The translations under genes and the position numbers were made by a program. A stretch of 64,000 bases of DNA. Origin: an uncultured Bacteroidales bacterium (GTDB lineage: Bacteria > Bacteroidota > Bacteroidia > Bacteroidales > UBA11471). Every line of letters begins with the position of its first letter. Positions within the stretch are counted from its first letter, which is position 1. The stretch lies in assembly GCA_947593515.1 (NCBI GenBank), contig CANQDQ010000005.1, positions 1 through 64,000 of the forward strand. The letters are read 5' to 3'. Below, piece by piece: positions 33,481 to 42,507 of the stretch. The notes under the pieces are model-generated. The model had not been told where the DNA came from, ran no database searches, and was given only the letters and a program-made list of their open reading frames with translations.

Positions 33481-33948
33481 ATGGAGAAGATTGATAATCT
33501 TGACCGTCAAATCCTCGAAATCATCATGTGCAATGCACGTATTCCGTCGAAAGATGTTGCAGCCAAATGCGGCGTTTCGCGTGCTGCTATACACCAACGC
33601 ATACAGCGATTGATCGATATGAATGTGATCGTCGGCTCCGGCTATCACGTCAATCCCAAAATTTTGGGGTATCGCACATGCACCTATATCGGAGTCCGTC
33701 TCGAAAAAGGCTCCATGTATAAAGATGTCGTGCCCGAGCTGTCGAAGATTCCCGAAGTGGTGGAATGCCATTTCACCACCGGTCCCTACACGATGCTCTG
33801 CAAGCTCTACGCCCGCGACAACGAACATCTGATGCAGTTGATAAACGACCATGTACAGCAGATTCCGGGTGTCGTATCGACCGAAACCCTCATATCGCTC
33901 GATCAAAGTCTTAACAGGGAAATTCCTATCAATAAGCCCGAAGAGTGA
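33481..33948 (+). CDS. Lrp/AsnC family transcriptional regulator
   Basis: A 155-aa regulator: an N-terminal helix-turn-helix (about 5-55; LDRQILEIIMCNARIPSKDVAAKCGVS) and a C-terminal RAM ligand-binding domain (about 70-145). Members sense amino acids and control amino-acid metabolism; the ligand here is unknown. The start at 33481 is chosen because the -7 element TATTTTTG at 33442-33449 lies inside the longer track ORF. It stands alone between two terminators. Confidence 0.92.
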   Translation: MEKIDNLDRQILEIIMCNARIPSKDVAAKCGVSRAAIHQRIQRLIDMNVIVGSGYHVNPKILGYRTCTYIGVRLEKGSMYKDVVPELSKIPEVVECHFTTGPYTMLCKLYARDNEHLMQLINDHVQQIPGVVSTETLISLDQSLNREIPINKPEE

Positions 33949-33963
33949 GGCGCATGGTCTGTT

Positions 33964-33999
33964 ATAAAAAATCCGTCCTTTTGCAAGAACGGATTTTTT
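33964..33999. terminator. Bidirectional terminator between lrp-like gene and ribF
   Basis: AAAAAATCCGT pairs with ACGGATTTTTT around a 12-base loop, giving T runs on both strands. It serves two convergent genes. Confidence 0.85.
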
Positions 34000-34015
34000 C
34001 TTTTCTCAATACTCC

Positions 34016-34939
34016 TTAGAACAGAATGCCGAGCGCTTTTTCTCGGTCGCGCAGCAGCTGCATGCGCAGCGATTCTATATTGTCCATGTGGTATTCCGGT
34101 CGCAGGAACTCCACAAATTCTATGCGGAGCCGCTGCCCGTAGAGTGAGCCTTTGAAATCGAACAGATGCGCTTCGATGTTTTTCTCCCGGCTGTCGGGCG
34201 TAACGGTGGGGTGCGTTCCGATGTTCAGCATACCGCCGTATTCTTTGCCGCCGTCGAGCCATACCCGTACGGCGTATGCCCCGTTGGCGGGAATTATCTT
34301 GTCGGCACACGCAGGAACGATATTGGCAGTCGGAAATCCGATGCGCCTGCCGAGTTGTTGTCCTTCCACTACGGTGCCTCCCAGACGGTATTCGTAGGAG
34401 AGCAGGCGGGCGGCTTCACGCACCTGTCCGCTGTCGAGCAGCCGGCGTATGACGGAAGAACTCGCTTTGCGTCCGTCGGGCATATAGGCTGCCGCTTGCG
34501 ATACCGTAATGCCGAGCCTCTCGCCGTAGCGGCGGTAATCGTCGGGCGTGTCGCTGCTGTCGTGTCCGAACCGGTGGTCGTATCCCATTGTCAGATGCTG
34601 CACACCGTAACGTTCGTGTATCGACGCCATGAAATCATATGCCGACAAGCCGGCGACGGCAGGGGTGAAATCGAGCAGTATGCAGAAGTCGATGCCGGTC
34701 GCGGCGAGCAATGCCATTCGTTCTTCGGTCGTGGTGAGCAGCGGCATACGCTCGTGTGTCAGTACGGTTTTCGGGTGTTCGCGGAAAGTGATGATTCCCG
34801 ATGCCAGCCCTTTTTCGGCGGCAGCGGTTTGTACGTCGGCGAGCAGGGCGCGATGTCCCGCGTGTACCCCGTCGAAAAATCCGATAGTGGCTGCCAATCC
34901 TTTTTCCGGACGGAACGGTAGAGATTCGATAATTTGCAT
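34016..34939 (-). CDS. ribF: Bifunctional riboflavin kinase / FAD synthetase
   Basis: A 307-aa enzyme making FMN and FAD from riboflavin. The N-terminal nucleotidyltransferase has IGFFDGVHAGHRALL (about 19-33) and MGYDHRFGHD; the C-terminal kinase domain has GRRIGFPTANI (about 195). The track start at 34969 is replaced by Met at 34939 since the -7 element TATTTTTG lies at 34959-34966, leaving about a 15-base leader. Confidence 0.95.
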   Translation of the reverse strand: MQIIESLPFRPEKGLAATIGFFDGVHAGHRALLADVQTAAAEKGLASGIITFREHPKTVLTHERMPLLTTTEERMALLAATGIDFCILLDFTPAVAGLSAYDFMASIHERYGVQHLTMGYDHRFGHDSSDTPDDYRRYGERLGITVSQAAAYMPDGRKASSSVIRRLLDSGQVREAARLLSYEYRLGGTVVEGQQLGRRIGFPTANIVPACADKIIPANGAYAVRVWLDGGKEYGGMLNIGTHPTVTPDSREKNIEAHLFDFKGSLYGQRLRIEFVEFLRPEYHMDNIESLRMQLLRDREKALGILF

Positions 34940-34958
34940 GGTGTCGTTCAAGTCGGAA

Positions 34959-34966
34959 CAAAAATA
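34959..34966 (-). promoter_or_regulatory. Promoter -7 element of ribF
   Basis: TATTTTTG on the minus strand, which decides the ribF start codon. Confidence 0.65.
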
Positions 34967-35059
34967 CATAAACTTTTACATTTCTACCGATACACGACGG
35001 CGGATTAACGTTTATTTTCCCGATAGCGTGCGTTCAATGAGGCTGTCGTGGGCAATAAA

Positions 35060-35091
35060 TTTGTTTTTTACATATAAAACATATATTTTTG
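35060..35091 (+). promoter_or_regulatory. Promoter of mscL
   Basis: TTTG (35060-35063), 20 bases, TATTTTTG (35084-35091), 24 bases before the ATG. Confidence 0.8.
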
Positions 35092-35115
35092 CAAACAAAC
35101 TAAAATTTATGTGCT

Positions 35116-35553
35116 ATGAAAATGCTTCAGGAATTTAAGGAATTTGCCATGCGTGGCAATGTGGTCGATATGGCAGTCGGTGTTATCATCGGCGGTGCAT
35201 TCGGCAAAATCGTTTCTTCGTTGGTTGCCGACGTTGTCATGCCGCTCATCGGTATTTTGATCGGCGGTATCGATTTTACCTCTTTGAAATGGACCTTCAA
35301 AGCGCCGGGTTTCGATTTGGCATCGCATGAAGTAACCGTGAATTATGGAAACTTCATACAGGTAACTTTCGATTTCTTGGTAATCGCTTTCTCTATCTTC
35401 ATGGTGATAAAGCTCATCAACCGTTTCTCTGCGAAGAAGAAAGCTGCCGAAGAGGCTGCCGCTGCCGCTGCGGCTCCTGCTCCCGAACCTGTGGAGCCCG
35501 ACGATGTGAAGTTGCTGAAAGAAATTCGCGACCTCCTCAAAGAGAAAAAGTAA
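35116..35553 (+). CDS. mscL: Large-conductance mechanosensitive channel
   Basis: A 145-aa channel subunit that opens under membrane tension to release solutes on osmotic downshock. TM1 (about 18-45; [20 protein letters not shown]) carries the family pore motif, TM2 covers about 82-104 ([18 protein letters not shown]), and the C-terminal bundle follows an unusual Ala/Pro-rich linker (about 110-128). An alternative Met at 35122 would drop two residues. Monocistronic. Confidence 0.96.
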   Translation: MKMLQEFKEFAMRGNVVDMAVGVIIGGAFGKIVSSLVADVVMPLIGILIGGIDFTSLKWTFKAPGFDLASHEVTVNYGNFIQVTFDFLVIAFSIFMVIKLINRFSAKKKAAEEAAAAAAAPAPEPVEPDDVKLLKEIRDLLKEKK

Positions 35554-35573
35554 TTGCAATAATTTTATAAAGA

Positions 35574-35612
35574 AACGACCGGCGGCACGGTGTGCTGTCG
35601 GTCGTTCTTTTA
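35574..35612. terminator. Terminator after mscL (possibly bidirectional)
   Basis: AACGACC/GGTCGTT outer stem with an inner GCAC/GTGC pairing, then TTCTTTT. The convergent lipoprotein gene ends 30 bases beyond. Confidence 0.8.
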
Positions 35613-35642
35613 TCGGAATATCCGGTGTGATGCTCCTTTTAT

Positions 35643-36197
35643 TTAGTTGGTTTTGCTGGTTTCGACGATCTTGTCTTTTTCTGCGTTCAAGTCAACCGTA
35701 AAAGCGGTACGATATAAGGGGCGCGATTCGACACTGGCGATTTTATCTTTTGTCGCGGTTAAGTTAGTTCCGCCGTGTGTTATCGAGCTATCTTTATCTT
35801 TGCCGTCGGAGAGAAAGATTTTTGTTGTACGGGTGTAAGAATAGCCAATACCGTAATTATCTTTTGTATATTCCACGCCCGTTTTGAGTGTACGTACTAT
35901 TTGCAACGAAAAATCACTCGGGAATTTTTCGCATACAAAGGTCTTTTCCCATTTTCCCGTAACGGGTTCCGTTTGGGTCTTGCCGGCAAAATCGGTATAT
36001 TCGGCAGTCAGGTCGAATACTTCTAACTGATCGGCGTTCGGCTCGATCGAAAAAGTATATTCCGCTTTCGTTATCGTTGACGATTCGGTAGGATTTTGGG
36101 GTTCATTATCTTTTTTGTCGTCGTCGCTGCATGAAGCGGCACCCAAACCGAGCAATGCTATGGCACAGCCTAATAGAAATGTTTTTGTAGTTTTCAT
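35643..36197 (-). CDS. Unknown lipoprotein, paralogue 1 of a tandem pair
   Basis: A 184-aa lipoprotein with a clear signal peptide and lipobox (GAASCSDDD, Cys about 23), followed by an acidic linker and a beta-rich domain I do not recognise. It shares long blocks with the next upstream gene: the signal peptide MKTTKT--LLG, DLTAEYTDFAGK, KWEKT-VCEKFPS-FSL and IVRTL. The Asp-rich sequence after Cys fits surface export in Bacteroidetes, which is inference. The C-terminal third diverges from its paralogue. Confidence 0.8.
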   Translation of the reverse strand: MKTTKTFLLGCAIALLGLGAASCSDDDKKDNEPQNPTESSTITKAEYTFSIEPNADQLEVFDLTAEYTDFAGKTQTEPVTGKWEKTFVCEKFPSDFSLQIVRTLKTGVEYTKDNYGIGYSYTRTTKIFLSDGKDKDSSITHGGTNLTATKDKIASVESRPLYRTAFTVDLNAEKDKIVETSKTN

Positions 36198-36234
36198 AAT
36201 GTTTTTATAATAAAAATTTTCAAGATGCTCTTTA

Positions 36235-36786
36235 TTAAATATTCGGAGTTGACCCCGTTTTTACGACATGATTTTTTTCTTCTGTCAAGTTAAGCATAAA
36301 AGAGGTTACGTAATCATCTAATTTTAAGTAGTCTTCAATATTCTCTTTTTCTATATCCATTTTGTCCTCCCTATCAGAGCGTTCCAAAAAAATGGGGGTA
36401 GCGGAGTTGGAAAGGAAATAGTTTGTTTCGTCTGCATAGGTATAACCGAGATTATAAATTTCTTTTGTTAATTCTGCTCCGCTTTGGAGTGTACGTACTA
36501 TTTTCAACGAAAAATTGCTTGGGAATTTTTCGCATACAAGAGTCTTTTCCCATTTCTCTGTCGTAATGGGTTCCGTTTGGAGCTTGCCGGCAAAATCGGT
36601 GTATTCGGCAGTCAGGTCGAATATTGCCAATTCATCGGCTTGTAGATCGATAGAAATGGTGTATTCCGCTTTTGTTACTGTTGCTTGAGGTTCTTGTTCA
36701 TCTTTGTCGTCGCTGCATGAAGCGGCACCCAAACCGAGCAATGTTATGGCACCGCCCAGTAGGAATAAAGTTTTTGTAGTTTTCAT
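36235..36786 (-). CDS. Unknown lipoprotein, paralogue 2 of a tandem pair
   Basis: A 183-aa lipoprotein, signal peptide with lipobox GAASCSDDK. Roughly the first 115 residues align with the downstream neighbour, including DLTAEYTDFAGK and VCEKFPSNFSLKIVRTL; the rest is different and more charged. It lies 37 bases upstream of its paralogue, so both may share a transcript. I know of no characterised relative. The trxB terminator separates it from the operon upstream. Confidence 0.8.
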   Translation of the reverse strand: MKTTKTLFLLGGAITLLGLGAASCSDDKDEQEPQATVTKAEYTISIDLQADELAIFDLTAEYTDFAGKLQTEPITTEKWEKTLVCEKFPSNFSLKIVRTLQSGAELTKEIYNLGYTYADETNYFLSNSATPIFLERSDREDKMDIEKENIEDYLKLDDYVTSFMLNLTEEKNHVVKTGSTPNI

Positions 36787-36846
36787 AATGTTTAATTTTA
36801 TGATATGATTTACGGTGCAAAGATATTAAAATAAAAGATATTAAAA

Positions 36847-36880
36847 ATAAAAAAGGTTAGAAATTTTCTAACCTTTTTTG
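36847..36880 (-). terminator. Terminator of ftsK-lolA-trxB
   Basis: AAAAAGGTTAGAAA/TTTCTAACCTTTTT stem with T runs on both strands. Placed 18 bases past the trxB stop. Confidence 0.88.
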
Positions 36881-36899
36881 CGGTTTTTGTTGGAATAAA

Positions 36900-37844
36900 T
36901 TACAAGCCTTTTTCCAGCAGGTATTTTTCGGCGTCGATAGCCGCACGGCAGCCGCTTGCCGCAGCCGTTACGGCTTGGCGGTACAGCGGGTCGGCAACGT
37001 CGCCGGCAGCGAACACGCCGGCAATGTTGGTGGCGGTGGTACGTCCGTCGGTTACGATGTAACCCGCTTCGTCGGTGGCGATGTCGGGGAACGCCTTTGT
37101 GTTGGGCGTGTGCCCGATAGCGAGGAAGAATCCGTCGATGGCGATGTCGATATATTCTTCGCGGTCTGTGCCCTTGTATTTTACGAGATGCGCTCCCTCT
37201 ACGCCGTTTTCGCCGAACAGTCCGACGGTTTGGGTCTCGAACAGCACTTCGATGTTTTCGCTCTGCATCACGCGTTCCTGCATGATTTTGGAGGCGCGCA
37301 GGTAGTCTTTCCGCACGATCATATATACTTTCGATGCCAGATGCGACAGGTATATGGCTTCTTCGCAAGCCGTATCGCCGCCGCCGACTACTGCCACGCG
37401 TTTTTTGCGATAGAAAAATCCGTCGCAGGTGGCACAGGCGGAGACGCCTTGACCGGCATATTTCGTTTCATCGGGCAGTCCGAGATATTTGGCGGAAGCG
37501 CCGGTGGCGATAATCAGTGCATCGGCTTCGACCGTTTTTTCGCCGTCGATGGTAAGGCGGTAGGGGGTATGGGAAAAATCGCTTTGCGTAACGATGCCGT
37601 TGCGTATGTCGGTGCCGAAACGCTGCGCCTGTTGGCGCAGCTGTTCCATCATTTCCGTTCCCGATACGCCTTCGGGATAGCCCGGAAAGTTTTCTATATC
37701 GGTGGTCGTGGTCAGTTGTCCGCCCGGTTGTATGCCTTCGTACAATACGGGCGAGAGATTGGCGCGTGCGGCATAAATGGCGGCGGTAAATCCGGCAGGT
37801 CCGGAACCTACGATAAGACAACGGATTCTTTCGATTGTTTCCAT
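36900..37844 (-). CDS. trxB: Thioredoxin-disulfide reductase
   Basis: A 314-aa flavoenzyme that reduces thioredoxin with NADPH. FAD-binding GSGPAGFTAAIYAARA (about 13-28), the redox pair in CATCDGFFY (about 138) and the NADPH motif GGGDTACEEA (about 157) are present. Full length. Third gene of an operon behind ftsK and lolA, 25 bases after lolA. Confidence 0.96.
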   Translation of the reverse strand: METIERIRCLIVGSGPAGFTAAIYAARANLSPVLYEGIQPGGQLTTTTDIENFPGYPEGVSGTEMMEQLRQQAQRFGTDIRNGIVTQSDFSHTPYRLTIDGEKTVEADALIIATGASAKYLGLPDETKYAGQGVSACATCDGFFYRKKRVAVVGGGDTACEEAIYLSHLASKVYMIVRKDYLRASKIMQERVMQSENIEVLFETQTVGLFGENGVEGAHLVKYKGTDREEYIDIAIDGFFLAIGHTPNTKAFPDIATDEAGYIVTDGRTTATNIAGVFAAGDVADPLYRQAVTAAASGCRAAIDAEKYLLEKGL

Positions 37845-37869
37845 AGTTTTGATGTTTAGAGTGTTTATG

Positions 37870-38478
37870 TCAGCGTAAATCTATGATTTCGGCATTCGGA
37901 TATTTGTTTTTGTCGAAAACAAAATGGTCGGACGAAAAGTTTTTGCCCATTTCATACGATTGCAGCGTTATTTCTATTGAGGCGCCTCCCTCTTGTGTAA
38001 CGGATAGTCGGGTTATTTCATTCTTCTTTGCGTCCCATGTTACCGTTGCGGATTGTATGTCCGACGGCTCTTTCGGTCGAAGTACGGCGGTGTACATATC
38101 TCCGTTTTTTTCGGTGGATTGGCAGATGAAATCCTTTTTGTACGATTGCAGCAGCCGGAGCGGATTGGTCTGTTCCAATTCTTCGGCTTCGGGGGTGCTG
38201 ATATTCACTTCCTGTGCCGATTCGATGTAAGTCCATTGCGTCGTGCCGTCGAACCATACCGTCATGTCAGGGAGGTGCAAGACGAATTTTTCGCGCTGCA
38301 TATCGAGCGTTCCTGCGGTTTCGTCGCCCTCTTGACACAGCGTGAAGTTTATCGAAATGCTTTCGGCTTCGCTTATTTTCGCAATGGCTTTGTCGAGCGA
38401 AGCAATAGCATTCTCTTCTGTCCTACCGGGAAGGGCAAGCAGGAGAAGGGGCAATATGAAAAGCATCTTTTTGAACAT
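37870..38478 (-). CDS. LolA-like outer-membrane lipoprotein carrier
   Basis: A 202-aa periplasmic protein with a signal peptide (about 1-20) and the LolA fold pattern: SLDKAIAKISEAESISINFTL, FVLHLPDMTVWFDGTTQWTYIES, VNISTPEAEELEQTNPL. It would ferry lipoproteins from the inner to the outer membrane; the family match is moderate, as usual for Bacteroidetes LolA. The track start at 38874 lies inside ftsK; the ATG at 38478 is taken, 2 bases after the ftsK stop. Confidence 0.85.
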   Translation of the reverse strand: MFKKMLFILPLLLLALPGRTEENAIASLDKAIAKISEAESISINFTLCQEGDETAGTLDMQREKFVLHLPDMTVWFDGTTQWTYIESAQEVNISTPEAEELEQTNPLRLLQSYKKDFICQSTEKNGDMYTAVLRPKEPSDIQSATVTWDAKKNEITRLSVTQEGGASIEITLQSYEMGKNFSSDHFVFDKNKYPNAEIIDLR

Positions 38479-38480
38479 GA

Positions 38481-40964
38481 CTATCGCAGCGATTCCAATA
38501 TCTGATCGAGGTGCATATCGTCCATGACGAGGACTTGGCGGGCTTTGCTGCCTTCGAACGGACCGACGATGCCGGCAGCCTCCAACTGGTCCATCAGCCG
38601 TCCGGCACGGTTGTAGCCGATAGCGAATTTCCGCTGAATGAGGGAGGTCGAGCCTTGCTGGTTGGCGACAATCAATCGGGCGGCGTCCTCGAAGAAGGGG
38701 TCGCGGTCTTTCAAGTCGTCGGCGTTTCCGGTGGCACCGCTGTTTTCCGTCACATATTCGGGCAGCAAGTACGCGGTAGGATAGCCTTGTTGCGCTCCGA
38801 TGTACTGGCAGATGCCTTCGACTTCGGGCGTGTCGATGAAAGCGCACTGTACGCGGGTGATGCCGCCGTTGCACGAAATCAACATATCGCCTTTGCCTAT
38901 CAGCTGGTTGGCGCCCGGCGTGTCGAGAATGGTGCGCGAGTCGATCATTGACGCCACTTTGAACGCAATGCGTGCAGGGAAGTTGGCTTTGATGCTGCCC
39001 GTGATGATGTTGGTCGAGGGGCGTTGGGTAGCAATAATCATATGTAACCCTGCCGCACGACCCAGTTGGGCAATGCGCGCGATAGGCATCTCGACTTCCC
39101 GTCCTGCCGTCATGATGAGGTCGCCGAACTCGTCGATGACCACTACTAAATAGGGCATATAGCGATGTCCCTTTTCGGGGTTGAGCTGGCGGGCTATGAA
39201 TTTGTCGTTATACTCTTTGATGTTGTGTACACGGGCGAGTTGCAGCAGTTTGAAACGACTGTCCATCTCCACGCACACCGAATTGAGCGTTTGCACCACC
39301 TTGTCGGTTTCGGTGATAATGGCATCTTCGCTGTCGGGCAGCTTTGCCAAGAAGTGGCGCTCGATAGAGCTGTACAAACTGAATTCCACCTTCTTGGGGT
39401 CGACCATCACGAATTTCAACTGCGAGGGGTGCTTCTTATACAGCAACGAGGTGATAATGGCATTCAGTCCCACCGATTTTCCTTGACCGGTCGCACCGGC
39501 TACCAGTATGTGCGGCATCTTGCAGAGATCGACCATGAATATTTCGTTGGTAATGGTTTTGCCCAATGCCAGCGGCAATTCGTAGGTGCATTCCTGAAAT
39601 TTCTGCGAAGCGATAATCGGGCGCATCATTACCGTCTGCGGGTTGTGGTTCGGCACCTCGATACCTACTGTACCTTTGCCCGGAATGGGGGCGATGATGC
39701 GAATTCCGAGAGCGGCGAGGCTGAGAGCTATATCGTCTTCGAGATTTTTGATTTTTGAAATTTTTATCCCCGCTTCGGGCACGATTTCGTAAAGCGTTAC
39801 CGTAGGACCGACGGTCGCTTTGATGGAGCTGATGCGTATGCCGTAGTTTTCGAGCGTGGTGATGATGCGCTGTTTATTGGCTTCCTGTTCCGCTATGTCG
39901 ATATTGGTGCCGCTTGAATTGTCGGGTTTCAACAGGTCGAACGACGGGGGCATGTAGTACGACAAATCGAGTGTCGGGTCGTATTTGTCGAGCTTTGCCT
40001 GTTTCGTAGCTTCGGCTTCATTCTTGCCTGCGTTTATTTCAAATTTCGGTTCCTCCGGCGTTTCCGTCAGTTTGTCGGGAGCGGGGTTATAAAGTGTAAA
40101 ATCTTCTTGCTCGGGCGTATCGAACGGGTATGGCATTTCGGCTGCCGGTGCAGCAGCATCGGGTTCGGAAGAATCGGACGCTGTAGCATCGATAATCGTC
40201 ATTTCTATATCGGACGGAGTTTTTTCGATGGATTCGCCATTTTCCTCCTCTTGCGGGGCATCGTTCATCGTTGCTTCCGACGTAACGACCGGCTCTTTTT
40301 TCTTCCGCTTGATGAAGTCCATGCGGAACAGGTGGCGCAGCGCCGATATGGTGCGGCGGCTTATGGCAATAGCCAGCAGCAATATGCCGGCGATGATAAG
40401 CAGCAGCGTGCCGGGCCAACCGATTGCCGATTCCAGCCACAAGGTTACGTAATAGCCTTGATACCCGCCTAAAAAGAGATAGGAGTCTTCGTAGAGGTGG
40501 CGAAAGAAAAATCCGCAGGCAAGCGATACGATGATGCAGAGCGCGGCTGTATATGCCAATGCTTTGGCAGTGGAAAATGTGATGACTTTCATCAGTTTCA
40601 ATCCCACGCTGCCTAAAAAGAACACGATGAAAAATGCCGATATGCCTATCCAGCGGTTTATGAACAAGTCGGCGCAATACGCGCCCCATAATCCTGTCCA
40701 ACTATGTATGCCGTTCCCGATATAGCGGGGCGATTTTATCGAATGGTGGTCGATGAGGCTTTGGTCGGCTGCACCGGAAAAGAAAAAGGAGATAAACGAA
40801 ATTGTCAGGAAGATGGTGAATATCAGCAGCAACAGCCCTCCGATGAAACGGGTGCGCTCGTCTTGCAGTACCCGTCGGGTTTTATGCAGGAAACCTTCGC
40901 GCGGAGGTATTGCGGCATTGTTCTCTTTTTTAGGCTTGGTATTATCGACTTTTTTGGTTGCCAT
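38481..40964 (-). CDS. ftsK: DNA translocase FtsK/SpoIIIE
   Basis: An 827-aa septal DNA pump. The N-terminal membrane domain (about 35-205) has four hydrophobic helices, an acidic Pro/Glu linker covers about 215-335, the motor domain has Walker A GATGQGKSVGL (about 490) and Walker B VVVIDEFGDL, and the winged-helix gamma domain closes the protein (about 760-827; FAIGYNRAGRLMDQLEAAGIVG). First gene of ftsK-lolA-trxB; a -7 element TACTTTTG lies at 40985-40992. Confidence 0.96.
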   Translation of the reverse strand: MATKKVDNTKPKKENNAAIPPREGFLHKTRRVLQDERTRFIGGLLLLIFTIFLTISFISFFFSGAADQSLIDHHSIKSPRYIGNGIHSWTGLWGAYCADLFINRWIGISAFFIVFFLGSVGLKLMKVITFSTAKALAYTAALCIIVSLACGFFFRHLYEDSYLFLGGYQGYYVTLWLESAIGWPGTLLLIIAGILLLAIAISRRTISALRHLFRMDFIKRKKKEPVVTSEATMNDAPQEEENGESIEKTPSDIEMTIIDATASDSSEPDAAAPAAEMPYPFDTPEQEDFTLYNPAPDKLTETPEEPKFEINAGKNEAEATKQAKLDKYDPTLDLSYYMPPSFDLLKPDNSSGTNIDIAEQEANKQRIITTLENYGIRISSIKATVGPTVTLYEIVPEAGIKISKIKNLEDDIALSLAALGIRIIAPIPGKGTVGIEVPNHNPQTVMMRPIIASQKFQECTYELPLALGKTITNEIFMVDLCKMPHILVAGATGQGKSVGLNAIITSLLYKKHPSQLKFVMVDPKKVEFSLYSSIERHFLAKLPDSEDAIITETDKVVQTLNSVCVEMDSRFKLLQLARVHNIKEYNDKFIARQLNPEKGHRYMPYLVVVIDEFGDLIMTAGREVEMPIARIAQLGRAAGLHMIIATQRPSTNIITGSIKANFPARIAFKVASMIDSRTILDTPGANQLIGKGDMLISCNGGITRVQCAFIDTPEVEGICQYIGAQQGYPTAYLLPEYVTENSGATGNADDLKDRDPFFEDAARLIVANQQGSTSLIQRKFAIGYNRAGRLMDQLEAAGIVGPFEGSKARQVLVMDDMHLDQILESLR

Positions 40965-40984
40965 ATTCTCGTTTTTACGGATTA

Positions 40985-40992
40985 CAAAAGTA
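40985..40992 (-). promoter_or_regulatory. Promoter -7 element of ftsK
   Basis: TACTTTTG on the minus strand, 20 bases before the ATG, in the 73-base gap after trkH. Confidence 0.6.
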
Positions 40993-41037
40993 ATGACTTT
41001 TTGATAAAAAGAGCGATTTTATCGAGAAAACTTACGG

Positions 41038-42504
41038 TTATTTTTTCCAAAAATAAGAAGTAAAGAGTATCAGTACGGTGAAAATTTCAAGACGACCCAC
41101 CAGCATATCGAATGTCAGCAGCCATTTGCCGACGGTGGGTATCGTCTCGAACGAAAAGATCATTCCGCCGAGTGCCGGACCGATGTTGCTGATGCAGGAT
41201 ATGGAGCAGCCGAATGCCTCTTCGAGGGTCAATCCCATAGCCGACAGCACCAGCGAACTGACAATCGCCAGAAAAGCGTAAATGAACAAGAACGCCAAAA
41301 TCTTCGATACGATTTCGTAGGAGATGACTTGCTGGTTCACACGCACCGGAATGATGGCATTCGGGTGTATCTGCCGGTAAAATTCATTGACGGTATTTTT
41401 CATCAGCACGACGATGCGTATCACTTTGGCGCCGCCGCTGGTGGAGCCGGCGCACCCGCCGCAGAACATCAGCAGGCAGATGATGACGCAGAAGAAGGCG
41501 CCCCATTCCGCATAGTTTGAGGTAAGAAATCCCGTTGAAGAAATAATTGCCGACACTTGGAACAGAGCCGTGCGCAGCGTCCGTTCGATGCCCCATGTTT
41601 CGCCCGTGCCCGTTACGAACAAACCGGCGGCGATAAATACGGTGGCAATGGCGACGATGAACAGAAACCAGCGCACCTCTTCGTTGCCGAACATTTTTTT
41701 GAATTTGCCCTGCGTTGCCCAATATACCAATGAATAATTGACGCTCGACAGCAACATGAACACGATGATGACGTATTCCATGTAAGCCGAATCCCAATAC
41801 ATAAGTCCGTTTGCCTTTGTCGAAAAACCGCCAGTGGCAGCGGTCGTCATGGCATGGCATACGGCGTCGAATCCTCCCATCGGTCCGGCGAACAACAGGA
41901 CGGCTATCAGAGCCGTAATGCCGATGTAGGTCGTCCACAACCGCTTGGCTGTCTGGCTGATGCGCGGACGTATCTTATCGTACATGATACCCGACGTTTC
42001 GGCGGCGAACAGTTGCACGCCGCCTCCGCCTTTGTTGAGCAACGGCATGACCGCCAACGTGAAAAGTATGATGCCCAATCCGCCCAGCCACTGCGTCATA
42101 GAGCGCCAGAGAAGTATGCCGTGCGGCAGGCTTTCGATGTCGTGTATCACGCTGGCGCCGGTCGTCGTAACGCCCGACATCGTTTCAAAAAAGGCGTCGG
42201 TTACATTGTCTATGCTTCCTGAAATCAGGTAGGGCAGCATTCCCACTACCGAAAAGAAGAGCCACGACGAGGTAACGATAAGGAATCCGTCGCGTTTGCC
42301 GAACGTTCGGTGTTCGGCATTCGGATATTGGAAATAGGCGATGCAACCTAAAACGATGGAAATGGCTGTCGTTATGGCGAATGCCGGAAAATCGCCGTCG
42401 CCATACCAAAGCGATACGCCCAACGGCAGGAGCAGGAACAGCGTCTCTATGCCGAACAGCACGCCGATGGTTTTGAGTATGAGCCGATAATTTATCTTGA
42501 ACAT
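41038..42504 (-). CDS. trkH: Trk potassium uptake channel subunit
   Basis: A 488-aa polytopic membrane protein with the four-fold TrkH/KtrB pore plan: pore-loop regions include TGASVIHDIESLPHGILLWRSMTQWLGGLGI, TTAATGGFSTKANG, CGGCAGSTSGGAKVIRI and SCISNIGPALGG. It imports K+ under control of the TrkA regulatory protein encoded 3 bases upstream. Third gene of dxs-trkA-trkH. Confidence 0.95.
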   Translation of the reverse strand: MFKINYRLILKTIGVLFGIETLFLLLPLGVSLWYGDGDFPAFAITTAISIVLGCIAYFQYPNAEHRTFGKRDGFLIVTSSWLFFSVVGMLPYLISGSIDNVTDAFFETMSGVTTTGASVIHDIESLPHGILLWRSMTQWLGGLGIILFTLAVMPLLNKGGGGVQLFAAETSGIMYDKIRPRISQTAKRLWTTYIGITALIAVLLFAGPMGGFDAVCHAMTTAATGGFSTKANGLMYWDSAYMEYVIIVFMLLSSVNYSLVYWATQGKFKKMFGNEEVRWFLFIVAIATVFIAAGLFVTGTGETWGIERTLRTALFQVSAIISSTGFLTSNYAEWGAFFCVIICLLMFCGGCAGSTSGGAKVIRIVVLMKNTVNEFYRQIHPNAIIPVRVNQQVISYEIVSKILAFLFIYAFLAIVSSLVLSAMGLTLEEAFGCSISCISNIGPALGGMIFSFETIPTVGKWLLTFDMLVGRLEIFTVLILFTSYFWKK

Positions 42505-42507
42505 GAT

